From contig CM077832.1 in assembly GCA_039720395.1 (NCBI GenBank), positions 16,897,850 through 16,961,849 on the forward strand: 64,000 nt of DNA, given 5' to 3'. The notes below the pieces were generated by a model, which saw only the letters and a list, made by a program, of their open reading frames with translations, was not told the DNA's origin and did not search any database. Numbering within the stretch: position 1 is the first letter of the stretch; each line of letters begins with the position of its first letter. The translations under genes were made by a program, and so were the position numbers. The DNA comes from Liquidambar formosana (taxonomy: Eukaryota; Streptophyta; Magnoliopsida; Saxifragales; Altingiaceae). This document shows, one piece after another, positions 1 through 36,665 of the stretch.

Positions 1-344
1 GACTATGCACTCTTAAGCATTAACTACCTCCAATTAATGAACATCATTTTTACACATATTCAATGAAAAATTAACATGGTAGTGGCATTTGCACGATAAA
101 GTTAAATTAGTGTTGTTTGTTATTTTACATTACAAACAGTATCACTATACTGTTGTAAGTTTGAAGTAATATTTGACACATACTCATTGGCATCATATAC
201 GCATCTAAGATCATATATTCCAACGTGTATTAGGAAAGTAAACAATGTCACTCCGTGTCCAAAATTGGACGTCATAAAACAAACTTGAACAAACTTAAAA
301 CATTTAAAACTATCAAAACTTATAAAAAGAGTAACAAAATTATG
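1..344. other. AT-rich DNA, probable tail of a MULE
   Basis: No gene is visible. The stretch lies downstream (on the minus strand) of the MULE transposase remnant at 345-620 and carries a short palindrome-like motif, ACAGTATC followed by ATACTGT, that recurs at 845-880 and in the element at 3387-4890. It is probably the 3' non-coding part of the same transposon, cut by the window edge. Confidence 0.4.
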
Positions 345-620
345 CTATATTGGTTCTTGACATGTCTTCTTATTATAGGTTCTGAGCCTTCCACATCTGC
401 CACATTTTATTTGCCTTATCTTCTCTCCTATGGAAGGTATCCTTCTATTCTTTGGCCTCCCCGCTGGTCGTCTTGTGTTGGGTGGAAGTACAATTTCACA
501 ATTTTCTTTGCTAACACCCGCTTTTAAAGCCATGGATATGGGATGAATAGATTGACTGGAGTTATCATTATGTGTTTGATAAAACAAACCTTTGAATATC
601 ATAAAAAGATATGTGCACAT
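345..620 (-). pseudogene. C-terminal remnant of a Mutator-like (MULE) transposase
   Basis: The minus strand has 91 codons. The second half reads like the C-terminal end of plant MuDR-type transposases: a basic stretch with PAGRPKNRRIPS, then a zinc-knuckle-like CGRCGRLRTYNKKTC (a CX2C pair, then a Cys nine residues on, with the usual His apparently replaced). In the family this knuckle follows the SWIM domain and helps bind nucleic acid. No catalytic DDE domain or SWIM motif is visible upstream, so this is a fragment. The first ~45 codons are not clearly related and may be intron or decayed sequence. Confidence 0.6.
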
Positions 621-1455
621 CTACGGGCATAACAATCGTTCTCCTGCCAAAAGTATACATTAAACATATGTTCTCGTCCATTGCTATCCAAATGTATATA
701 TTAACCTGAATTACAACGCAAACAGTATCAATTTACAGTGTGAATTTAAACAAAACAAACACATATGTACTAAAAACATAACAGCATGTATGACATTCTC
801 TCAACAGTACCACTTTACTATTCATAAGGCGTAAACATAAAATAAACCATTGACAGTATCATGATACTGTTTACAGCTCATTTTTAATATACACCTATTT
901 CCATCTAAAACCCAGCAAACCAAATCGTGTGAAAAATACCACCCCCAACATAGTTCATCGTACTTAAAAATCTTTGAACTATTCATCCACTTGTATGATA
1001 TACATACAAGAAACAACTCAAAATGAAGCCCAATCAATGCTCGAATGACAAATGCATACAAACATGTAAAAAATCTCAAAACTAACAAAAATATATGTAT
1101 ACAACTTACATATACAACAGCGGTATTCGTATATTGAAATCTACATACACCCCCAACGATATTTCACGAACAACCTTCAATACAATACATTATTCTTTCC
1201 GAAATCCACACTATGAACACGTTCACAACTGATTTCGCATCTAAACTCCAGATAAATCAACAAAAATCTGGGAAAACGACTAAAAGAGATGAAACGAGAA
1301 ACACCTTCGAACCCAAACTGAATCTCGGGTAATCACTTGGAGAGAGAGATTTGAATTCCCTTCATCAGCGCTAGTTGGAAGAGAGAGAAACATGATGGAG
1401 CTGAAATCCCTCTCCCACGATATGATATCCCCCAAAAACGGTTACACATGTTTAT
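621..1455. other. AT-rich remnant DNA, no gene
   Basis: No coding region is supported. The stretch contains several copies of a motif close to ACAGTATC-N-GATACTGT (for example near 845-880) that is shared with the Mutator-like element at 3387-4890. It is probably the 5' part of the MULE whose transposase remnant is at 345-620. The last ~100 bases are purine-rich (GAGAGA). Confidence 0.35.
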
Positions 1456-1460
1456 CTTAA

Positions 1461-3035
1461 TGTAGACACCCCATTTTGCACCCAATGAGTTGGATTGGAA
1501 ACGCCCTATGATGAGGTTAGTTCATATACTTTGATAAACTTTGGAATTCGCCTACATAAGCCGAAAGAATTGCAGCTAAGAAATATAGTGAATTCACGAA
1601 GTTCAGTGCGTACGCATTAATGTAGGTGCGTACGCATGGGTTACTGGTGCGTACGCATCTTACGCTTCCAGAACCTTTCTTTTCGGGCCACTTGCCCTCC
1701 AGATCAGAACTCTTTCAAGGAACGTGTTGTAACATGCTTAGGAGACCTAGATTTCGGGAAAAACAGCAGAGACCCCTAATCCTACTTCCTATGCCTATAT
1801 ATAACCCACTAGACACCTACAGGAGGGGGACTGGAAATCAGAGAGAGGGAGAGAGAGAAGGAAAGCTATAGGAACAGAAAGAGAGAGGAGGAAAGAGAGG
1901 AACAGAGAGAGAGTGTAGGAGGCTGCAATTCTGGAGGTTCAAGAAGGAGTAGTCCTTAAAGGAATCAGAGTGGAGAACCCTGAGGGTAATATCTGCATTC
2001 TGTATGTATAATTTACCTGTTAAGCATGAAAATTCGTATTCAATAAAGTAATGTGCTGCCATGAATGCCATGATAACTGCATAATATTGATTGCATGTCA
2101 TCACATAGTGGACTCTTTCCATAAGAGAACTTAGGACTTTATGCACATTTCTGTATGAGCATCATGCAATAGACTAGGGCTTAACTATATGATGACTTTG
2201 CTGGTATGAAAATCTCCTGTGTTACCATCAAGGTGGTTTCAGACTTAAATCTGCAAAAACGGACATATATGGTTTCTGACCACATACAGTGAGTTTCGAG
2301 AGATGACATAAATCGCCAATAGGTGCGTACGCAATACAATAATTGCGTACGCAGTGAAGGTATGCGTACGCAGTAAACAATACCGCGTACGCACATAAAG
2401 TATTGGCAGACAGTTCTTCTTTTATTTTAGTTTATTTTATTTTTCTGTCTAAAGCATGATTAGCATGATTTAGGTTTAGTCTATATTCATATTCATACTT
2501 ATTTTCTGCATATTTTATTTTATTAAGGATGCATGATGTAGACTGATATGTGAGTTTCTGGGATTCTGCGTGAAATGCCTATTAGGTGCGTATGCATATA
2601 TCGGGTGCGTACGCACCAATAAGTGATACGTACGCACCTTACCTCGGCAGACAGTTTCCTTCTTTATTGTAGTTATTCTGATAATTGGATAGTTCGTGTA
2701 TCATTTCTTTATGTTTATTTCGTGCCTTTGTCTGTGTCGTATCATCATGATTTGCGTGCTGCTGTGGTTGAATGAATAGGGTCAATTTTGATTAGACATT
2801 AAGTTAATTAAAGCCATTAATCATGTGTGGGGGCCGGTTTCGACCGGGCGTGGATGGATGCCTAACACCTTCCCAGCTGCGTACCCTAGCTCCGAACTCG
2901 AATCTCTGGTTATGACGAGCTACACCCTGCTAGGGTTCACTCGTTCCCATTATTGGGTGGCGACTCCTCTCCGTGTTAGTCCTTTGAGGCTAATGCGTAT
3001 TCTCGAACCATGTGGTACCGGGCGTGGCGCTCACA
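1461..3035 (+). mobile_element. Solo LTR (family A), TSD CTTAA
   Basis: The element starts TGTAGACACC and ends GGCGCTCACA, and is flanked by a perfect 5-bp duplication CTTAA at 1456-1460 and 3036-3040. No internal region follows, so this is a solo LTR of 1575 bp. A TATA-like TATATATAA lies at 1796-1804, followed by a GAGAGA-rich leader. Ten copies of the palindrome TGCGTACGCA or close variants sit in three runs (1607, 1627, 1648; 2324, 2344, 2363, 2384; 2587, 2606, 2627) at 19-21 bp spacing. The right end has the block GGTGGCGACTC shared with LTRs B, C, D and E. Superfamily is not decidable without internal genes. Confidence 0.85.
1607..2636. repeat. Phased TGCGTACGCA palindromes in LTR A
   Basis: Three runs of three, four and three palindromes, with start-to-start spacings of 20, 21 / 20, 19, 21 / 19, 21. 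The first run ends about 150 bp upstream of the presumed TATA box. No known factor is assigned; the GTAC core resembles SBP-box protein targets, which is inference only. Confidence 0.8.
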
Positions 3036-3042
3036 CTTAACA

Positions 3043-3386
3043 TGGAAATCTGATTTTTCCATATCTGATATACAAGAGATACGAAAAAGTAAAAAAAAAG
3101 GGTATAATTGGTATACAAAATAACCTATTTACTTTACCACAAATAAAAACTTAAAAAAAGGGGTTATTAAATTACTAAATCTTAAGTAGGGTTTTTTACT
3201 AAAGGCAGACCCCTAATAAGGGTTATTGCTAATTTTCCCTTCAAAAAATTAGCACCCAATAGCCAATATGATCATCCCTCCCTTTAGTTATGGTGGTTAG
3301 TTAGTTGTCAAACTATTTTTAAGGTCATAGATTCGAGAATTGGTATGCCAGTGGAACAAGGAACCCCAAAAAAAAAGAAAAAGAAA
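3043..3386. other. AT-rich spacer with a truncated element end
   Basis: No gene. Bases 3177-3242 match, in direct orientation, the right terminal ~65 bp of the Mutator-like element at 3387-4890, so a truncated relative ends here. Around 3289-3370 there is a tRNA-promoter-like stretch followed by an A-rich tail that could be a SINE remnant, but this is weak. Confidence 0.35.
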
Positions 3387-3684
3387 GGGAATTTTGGTCA
3401 AAACCCCTATGTATAAGACTCCTTTTACAATAGGCCCTACATAAGAATTAGTTCTGTAAAAACCCCTTTCAACCCCGTATGGACCAAAATGCCCCTCATT
3501 TTATTGTTGAAAGTATTTACAACCATATCATTGTACTCTTCATACCCGAAAATCAATGATATCATTAACAAACCCACCATAATTTCTGACGACTTATATA
3601 GAAATAGAATCCCAATAAAAAAACAACCTTCCAAATGCACAAAATCAAATTCCAAACGTCTGAAGTGGAAACAATTTACTATAT

Positions 3685-4320
3685 ATATAAAAATCAAACC
3701 ATATAACCATATAAGTATATATAAAAACATACTAGCATATGTGAAATAATCCCAACAGTATCGTGTTACTATCCATGAGTTAAATAATCATAAACTAAAC
3801 TGATGACAGTATTGTGTTACTGTGATCAGTAAAAAATTCAATTACACTTACATTGAAAAAATGAAGAAAAAATTAGCATATACATAGAAATCAAACCATA
3901 TAACCATATAGGTATATATAGAAACATACTAGCATGTGTAAAATTATCCCAACAGTATCGTGTTACTATTCATAAGTTAAATAATCATAAACTAAACTAA
4001 TGATAGTATTTTGTTACTGTCATCAGCGTAAAACTGAATTATGACAGTATCTTGTTAATGTTACCAGTAAAAAATTGAATTACACTTACATTGAAAAAAT
4101 GCAAAAAAAAAAAACAAAAATCAACATATACATAGAAATCAAACCATATAACCATATAAGTATATATAGAAACATATTACTATGTGTAAAATAATCTCAA
4201 CAGTATCGTGTTACTATTCGTAAGTTAAATAATCATAAACTAAATTGATGACAGTATCGTGTTACTGTCATTAGCATAAAATTGAATTACACTTGCATCG
4301 AAAAAATGCAGAAAAAATCA
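3685..4320. repeat. Three tandem ~200-250-bp repeats
   Basis: Three copies begin near 3685, 3885 and 4130, each with ATCAAACCATATAACCATAT, then CAACAGTATCGTGTTACTAT, a spacer containing ATAATCATAAACTAAA, and GACAGTATCGTGTTACTGT or a variant. The middle copy has an extra motif copy. They lie inside the Mutator-like element. Confidence 0.75.
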
Positions 4321-4640
4321 ACAAATTAGAACAAACAAACCAAAAAAATGTAGCAAAACTCAAAATGTTTGAATCTATTTGTCGGGTTGTATAAAAAATC
4401 AACTACAAACAACATAAATGAAAAAAAATGGAAAAAAAAAAAAAATGAAGAAGAAGAAGACGAAGAAGAAACAAAGGAAGAGTTGTCGTTGGAGAAGGTC
4501 TAGTCATGGTCTTGATGAACAGCCGCCGGAGAAGAAGATACTGTCAACGTTTCCAGATTTGGTTTTTTTTCTCCTTCTTCTTCTTCTTCTTCTTTTTCTT
4601 CTTTGTTTTCAAATATGGTTTTTCTTCATCTCTCTCCCCC

Positions 4641-4644
4641 CCCT

Positions 4645-4675
<31 letters not shown>

Positions 4676-4676
4676 G
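4641..4676. repeat. (CT)n microsatellite
   Basis: An uninterrupted CT run next to a TTC-rich tract, inside the Mutator-like element. Confidence 0.9.
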
Positions 4677-4920
4677 CCCCTCCCTTCTTCTTCTTCTACA
4701 TAAATGGATTTTGTTTGAAATTAACATACCCTTGTAAATGTAAAAGGAGGTTAAAACAGGTATTTAAAAAAAAAACCATTTCCTTTTGCTTAAAGAGTCT
4801 TTTAAAAAATGGGTTTTGGAGTTAAAAAATCTTATGGTGAGTTTTTTGTTAAAAGAAGTCCCCTAATAGGGGTTATTGCTAATTTCTCCTAAAAATAAAT
4901 AGTGGATATAAAATCATTTA

Positions 4921-5872
4921 GGGCAGGCTATTGCCACCACTCAAAATACTCTAAACCCCTCACTAATTAAATCCCCTCAAATTTTACTGAAAGCACTCCG
5001 CTATCTTCCTAAAATACCCTTAATAAAAAAATTCTCTAAACATTTTTCCGCCCCACCCCCAAACCATTCGGTTACTTAAAACCGAACATCTCTTATTTGT
5101 TCGAACCTATTAATAAGAATAAATGATATATGTTCGGACTTATTAGTAAAAACAAAATATATATGTTTGGCTTTATAGAAAAGAACAATATAAAAACGTT
5201 CAGACTTTTAAAACCGAACATTTCTTATTTGTTCCGACTTATAAACACGAATACTCAAAATCCATTCACAGTTACATAAATAAACAATTCTTAATTGTTG
5301 TATAATTAAGTTGTTCGGTGTTTTAAAACGGAACAACACAAGCTTGTTCGAACTCTTATAGGTGAACAATATCCATTTGTTCGGAGTTAGGAAACGGAAT
5401 CAAATAACTTTGTTCGAACTTAGAAGTAGGAACACATTTAAAGAGTTCGGTGTTACAGAAATGAACATTATAAACATGTTCGGACTCGATAAATCGAACA
5501 AGACGAAATTTAGCATACGAAAAACTTAAGTTAAACTCGATAAAAAGTGTATAAATACTTACCTTTTGTTTGCTAATATCATCTCTATCAATGCTTTTTT
5601 TTTGTTTATTATTCAATATAATATGAGAAATACTAATTTTTCATGTAAATATGAATTTAGTGTCAAAATTGTTAGGGTTTCTAAGAAGATGAAGTCTATA
5701 GATGATGTAATGTTTTTGGAGTTGGTAGAATGGGATGAAAATAGGAAATTTTTAAGTCTTTAAGTAAACATGTTCTTATTGGTAAATTTATATTTAGATA
5801 TAAAAAATTTAATAAATTATTTTAAATAATGAGAAGTTTAAAGTATTTTGAACGGGGGCAATAGCCTGACCC
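4921..5872. mobile_element. TIR element carrying a 33-bp repeat array
   Basis: The left end GGGCAGGCTATTGCCACCAC and the reverse complement of the right end (GGGTCAGGCTATTGCCCCCG) form inverted repeats that continue for ~40 bp (CAAAATACT then TAAAC). The same termini bound the foldback element at 35919-36330. Flanking 9-mers AATCATTTA and AATTATTCG match at 6 of 9 positions, so the duplication is old or uncertain. The interior holds the 33-bp array 5066-5510 and no transposase. A Mutator-type origin is inferred from termini and duplication length. Confidence 0.65.
5066..5510. repeat. 33-bp tandem repeat array (GTTCGG...GAAC)
   Basis: Unit starts fall at 5066, 5099, 5132, 5165, 5198, 5231, then after an 82-bp gap at 5313, 5346, 5379, 5412, 5445, 5478: exactly 33 bp apart within each block although the bases between have diverged. 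Each unit begins GTTCGG or GTTCGA and has a matching GAAC about 18 bases on, so each can form a short hairpin. On the minus strand part of it reads as 11-residue repeats with an SEQ/TEQ-like core, but stop codons interrupt this. Confidence 0.85.
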
Positions 5873-5881
5873 AATTATTCG

Positions 5882-6074
5882 TATATTTTGACGGCACAAA
5901 GCCACTCATGGTAGATACCAATAGATTACGATACCCGGTACGGTCGGTTCAGATTTTATCACTTCGTCACAAATTGAACCTCATCTTCAAGCTTTCGCCT
6001 TTCATACATACATAGCTTAGAATTGGTGCACGCAAGCAATATTCCGAGCGGAGAGAGCATTCGGTCCCGAAGCA
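5882..6074 (+). promoter_or_regulatory. DHAR promoter-proximal region and 5' UTR
   Basis: Only ~190 bp separate the upstream transposon from the DHAR start codon. No clear TATA box is visible. Most of the promoter is therefore either TATA-less or partly supplied by transposon DNA; the transcription start cannot be placed from sequence alone. Confidence 0.4.
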
Positions 6075-31100
<25,026 letters not shown>

Positions 31101-32507
31101 AATCTTTCTGCTGCTCTGCTCATTCCCCAAGGAACTCTTCAGGTGTCTCTGCAAAAATAGGTTTGTAAAGTGGCTTAATTCTATGAATTACATTCACCCT
31201 TTTTTATATGTATTCTAACCATGGATCAAGTCAAATGCTTAGCTTCTGGATTTATATTGTTTTTCTCTGCCCCTTTTGTTCACCAAGATGTCAGGACTTG
31301 AATATTATATATATATATATATACAAATTGAATAGTATATCACAGGTCTTTCAAGGTTGAAAGCCTTCCATCCCCTAAAAATAGTTGTATTGGTCCTGTA
31401 CTTTTTACATTTAACGAACTTCCAAAAGCATTCGACTTGCTCAATGTAAATAAAAATAAAAATAAAATAAAAATTACTGTGTTATGGAATGACTTTTGAA
31501 GTCTACAGAGAGTCGCAGACAATACTCGTCTACTGACTGGTAACATGGAAAATTCTGCAATTTCCAAGTGTATTCCCCCCCCACCCCCCAACCCCCTCAC
31601 TGTTTAATAGGCAATGATTATCCTTTCCGAACTGTTCACCTTCTTGTGGTCCCATCAAATTTTTATGCAGCATCGCCTAAAATTAGCTGTACTGGCATAG
31701 GAGTGGTCATGGAAATAGTGGTGCTGGAGGCATATGATGAAGAGGTGCTGTGATGAGGCAAAGGTGGGGGTCATATTTGTGGCAGACTTGATATTGTGGT
31801 CTAGGTGGTGGTAGTTTATGTTACCACTCCAAGGTCCATTCCAGTTATTCACACGCACGTCAGTTTGGCTCCCTTTGTAGATATATGTAGGTGACCAATG
31901 TTGTCCCTTGTACATTGGCATTAAAAGAATAAAAGTCATCGGATTAGCTTAGTAGTGAGGGAAGGTAGGAAATAGGGTAGGATCAGTAGGCCATGATAGG
32001 GGTTTGAACCCCTCCCAATGTCCAAAAAAGAATAAAAGCTAAACTTTTGCCACCATATGTGGGCCTCCACATTCAGGTCTTTTTTCTTTTTCTTTTTCTT
32101 TTTCTTTTTGGTCTCTCCTCAAATAGAAAACATTCACGCTTTAAGGAAGAGGGGGAAGGGGAGCCGGAGCAAATAGACTCGTCATTTCTTGAAATCTCTA
32201 TTCTTATCCAAAATCATGGGGTTGCCATTAAGCCAAACTTCAGGAGATCTTTACACACCAGACTCGGGTTAGGTTAGTCCTTCGTTGTAAACTTGCTCTA
32301 AATTTATTCCCAGCTAAATGGAATCGTAGCTTCCATGAAACAAAGATTGGGTCCTCTGCAATGATGGTCATGATATAAGTCATATTGTAGAGAAAAGCCA
32401 ATCTTTGTGAGCTGGCTTTTAGTTGGGTGTGGGAGTTGGCTCTTCTGTATGATTGGGCTAACTCCGCTGAGTCATTATTGCAGAGGATCTCATCGTCATG
32501 GAACTTA
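31101..32507. other. DHAR 3' flank
   Basis: 3' UTR and intergenic DNA; no second gene. A (TA)n run lies at ~31306-31322, a CTTTTT run at 32080-32108, and a possible SINE at 31951-32030. Confidence 0.5.
31951..32030 (+). repeat. Possible SINE fragment
   Basis: TTAGCTTAGTAGTGAGG followed ~55 bases later by GGGTTTGAACCCC resembles the A and B boxes of a tRNA-type RNA polymerase III promoter. A similar arrangement is at ~35190-35260 (GGTTAGTCTAATGATGAGG, then GAGGTTTAAACCC). No clear duplicated target or A-tail. Confidence 0.35.
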
Positions 32508-32741
32508 GGTCATGTTTGTTTGGTTGGAATGGAATGGGTAGGAATGGAATCTCATTCCATGTTCAAAATGGTCTGGAATGAAATGAGATTAAAATAAATA
32601 TTGTAAAATGAATATCATTATAATTTACTATTATTGTTTGATTCCATTCCCATTTAATTACCTTATCCAAACATGTTCTTCGGAATGAATTGGAATGAGA
32701 TTCCATTCCATCCATTCCATTCCAACCAAACAAACATGGCA
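32508..32741. mobile_element. PIF/Harbinger-like MITE, TSD TTA
   Basis: A 234-bp foldback flanked by TTA (32505-32507 and 32742-32744). The left arm has GTTTGTTTGGTTGGAATGGA; the right arm is its complement for ~50 bp with few changes. AT-rich centre. Lies between DHAR and GGPPS. Confidence 0.75.
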
Positions 32742-33065
32742 TTAGAGTTAGGACGAGACAATGGTGCGTTTGGTTACCTTTTTGTGTGGAGAAAATTCAC
32801 ATAATAAGTTTCTTCTAAGTATACCTTTAAAAATAAGGCTGACCCTGACCCAGACACAAATATAGCCTTCTATAACATGACCTGATTCAGAGAGATGTAC
32901 AAAACAGCCGGCTAAAGCATATACATTGCCTCGAGAACTTATGCAGGCAGCCAGTTTCTTCTTTTGTGGGGGAGAAAATCCAGCCCACAGCCCAAACACC
33001 ATATATTGCTTAAATAATATGGTATATATGTTAATTCCCTAAGAAAGCAACAACCGTAAACTTGA

Positions 33066-34271
<1,206 letters not shown>

Positions 34272-34466
34272 TTATGGTTATTCCATTTGATGGGGCTTGT
34301 ACTCTTGCGTATCGTTTGGCTTTTATGGACGTAGACTGGTTTCCGAGCAGATGTTCTGGGCTTCGGATCCCTACTCGGAATGCTAATCCAATTTAAAAAA
34401 TGGGCTAGCATGATAATTTAGCAACGGTAGTTAAATCATGATCATAAATGAATTTTAATTCACTTA

Positions 34467-34685
34467 CCCTCTATTTGGTTTATGGATTCTGCCAAGGAAA
34501 AAAAAAAAAAAGAAAAGGAAAAAAGTTGAAGAGGAAGAAAATGAAAGGAAAAGATAAAATCATACCAAGCCAAAATTATTCTAATTCTTATTTTTCTTCC
34601 AATTTTCCACTGCAACCAAATAAAGAAAAGTATAATTCCTTATATTTTTTTTTTTCCTTGATAAATCCACGAACCAAATAGAGCC
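34467..34685. mobile_element. PIF-like MITE upstream of GGPPS, TSD TTA
   Basis: A 219-bp element flanked by TTA (34464-34466 and 34686-34688). Ends CCCTCTATTTGGTTTATGGA and, reversed, GGCTCTATTTGGTTCGTGGA are inverted repeats; A- and T-runs follow inside. It lies ~310 bp upstream of the GGPPS ATG. Confidence 0.65.
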
Positions 34686-34688
34686 TTA

Positions 34689-35918
34689 AAAAAAATTCAA
34701 GGTTTATTATTTTTTGTGACTATGATATGACCGTAAGAACAATGACAGTCTATCATGCCATCTAAATATAACAATATAGCACAATGGCGTGCTATTTCTA
34801 TTTTTTAACACACCATTAGAGATGCTCTAATAAAGTAGTGGATGAAACTGGTATATAAATTTTTAAAAAATAAATAGTAAAAATTTTCAAAAAATATCAC
34901 CCAAAAAATATAAAATTTTTAATTTTTGTGACGTCATTTACTACTTTTATGGATAAAACCGCAGCCCATCAGATTATTTCCTAGCTATGACTGAATGATC
35001 CATAGAAAACAAGAGAGGAAAGGGAAGTGAAGGTGAGTTATGGTACACTTGCATTCCAATTGCTACCCTCCCTAGTATAATTTTTATATTTTTAATGTGT
35101 CAATCTTATTTTATTTTATTTTAGTTTTTTGTGCAATACTTTTTCCTTTGGATACGGATGATTTAGTAGGTAATATAATTAGGTGGGGTTAGTCTAATGA
35201 TGAGGAAGGATGAGATAAAAGATAAAATTAAGATAAATTAGAGGTTTAAACCCATCTAATTATATAAAAAAATAATATAATATTTTTTTTAAAGTTCTCA
35301 ATATTGAAGAGATTTGGTTAGGTCTGAATTGATCAAGGCATCTCGCAGCCCTAGCTTCATCCGAAGCATCTTATTTGATTAAATCCTACACAAGAGTTGG
35401 ACTAAAAACTTGAATACCAATATAAAAACACTAACAAGCATATAAAAGAAAAGATATTTCTAGATCCTGATTCCAAAGGTTCCCTGACTTGTCCAGTTTT
35501 TGATTCCGAGCCAGAAACCACCAAAATTCGCCAAACAGAGCTTCTTGTCTTTGCGTAAATTCTGTGCCCATACCAGACAAAATGAAAAGATGAAATGAAA
35601 TCAGTGGAGCTAGCATGACAAGAGGCTGTCACACTAAGAGAGAGTAAGAGATCACACGTACCTAAATCTCCATATGCTGCAAAGTGTCCAAAACCTAGGA
35701 AGGTTTTTTTTTTTTTTTTTGGTCTAAAACCTAGGAAGGTTAATGTGGTTGCAATTTCTAATGGCTTCAGCTGCATGCACGCTGGCCACACTTTTTAAAA
35801 AAATTTCCAGTAGTATAAATTATATAATAGTCTTGCTACAAGTGTGAACTTAGGAAGGTTTCAATCATAAATGTAACAAAGTAGAAAATAAGATAATAAT
35901 ATTGATTAATTAAATTCA
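34689..35918. other. Intergenic AT-rich DNA
   Basis: No gene seen. Contains a T-run with the short repeat AAAACCTAGGAAGGTT on both sides (35689-35745) and a SINE-like stretch near 35190-35260. Confidence 0.45.
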
Positions 35919-36330
35919 GGGCCAGGCTATTGCCACCACATAAAATATTTTAAACCCCCCATCTAATTTACATTTTTAAGGTTTTATGAAAAATATTTAA
36001 AAAAAAAATTATGAAAACTAATCACATAATCTACTAGAAAACATTATTCCGGACAACTTTGTAGAAAAGAGTTTTTCTAAAATCTGTCATTTAAGTAGAT
36101 TTTTTGACAATTTTTCATGGAAAATGAAAAGAGATTGTAAATTGCCAAAAAGTCTACTTAAATGATAAATTTTAGAAAAAATTTCTTCTACAAAATTGTT
36201 TAGAATGATGTTTTCTAGTAAACAATGCTATTAGTTTTCGTAAAAACCTTTTATATTTTTCATAAAACCTTAAAAAGTGTAAATTAATGGGGGGCTTTAA
36301 GTATTTTATGTAGTGGCAATAGCCTCACTC
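35919..36330. mobile_element. Foldback Mutator-like MITE
   Basis: 412 bp, almost entirely an inverted repeat with ~190-bp arms. Ends GGGCCAGGCTATTGCCACCA and, reversed, GAGTGAGGCTATTGCCACTA. Flanking 9-mers TTAAATTCA (35910-35918) and TTAAATTTA (36331-36339) match at 8 of 9. Its arms (CTACTAGAAAAC, ACTTAAATGATA) recur in the fragment at 59993-60345, and its ends in 4921-5872. Confidence 0.8.
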
Positions 36331-36365
36331 TTAAATTTATGTGGACTTGTTCTTTAGTGAACCTA

Positions 36366-36662
36366 GGCTATGTTTGTTATGAGAGAATGAGGGAGGGAAT
36401 GGAATAATAATTCCATTATCCAAAAAAAAGTGAGTGGTTGCATAAGGGAATGGAATGGCTATTCCTTTGTGGGGGTCTATTCCTTCCAATGAGGAAATAA
36501 AAAAGAATGGCTATTCCCACATTTCAAAGAGTAAACATTATTAAAAATGAGTCTCACCTATACTTTTTCATTCCATTCCCACTTTTTACCAAACATTGAG
36601 ATGGAATATCCATTTCTATTCCTATTCTCATTCCATTCCATTCTATCAAACCAAACGCAGCC
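36366..36662. mobile_element. PIF-like MITE, TSD CTA
   Basis: 297 bp flanked by CTA (36363-36365 and 36663-36665). Ends GGCTATGTTTGTTATGAGAG and, reversed, GGCTGCGTTTGGTTTGATAG; arms are GGAATGG-rich as in the element at 32508. Confidence 0.7.
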
Positions 36663-36665
36663 CTA

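Larger units (their letters stand above)
3387..4890. mobile_element. Non-autonomous Mutator-like element
   Basis: The left end (GGGAATTTTGGTCAAAACCC) and the reverse complement of the right end (AGGAGAAATTAGCAATAACC) align over roughly 50 bp, giving degenerate terminal inverted repeats. Flanks carry a 9-bp duplication with one mismatch, AAAAAGAAA at 3378-3386 and AAAAATAAA at 4891-4899, as expected of Mutator-type transposition. The interior has three tandem ~200-250-bp units (3685-4320), a poly-purine run and a CT microsatellite. No transposase is encoded. The ORF-like stretch at 4418-4825 is low-complexity (poly-Lys, poly-Leu, poly-Ser) and is not taken as a gene. Confidence 0.7.

Noticed and set aside
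2825..3040. Short open frame at the end of LTR A
   Set aside because: The same block (GGTGGCGACTC and surroundings) occurs in other LTRs of both orientations; it is LTR sequence, not a gene.
4418..4825. 135-codon frame rich in Lys, Leu, Phe and Ser
   Set aside because: It arises from GAA/CTT/CT repeats in a Mutator-like element; no domain and low complexity.
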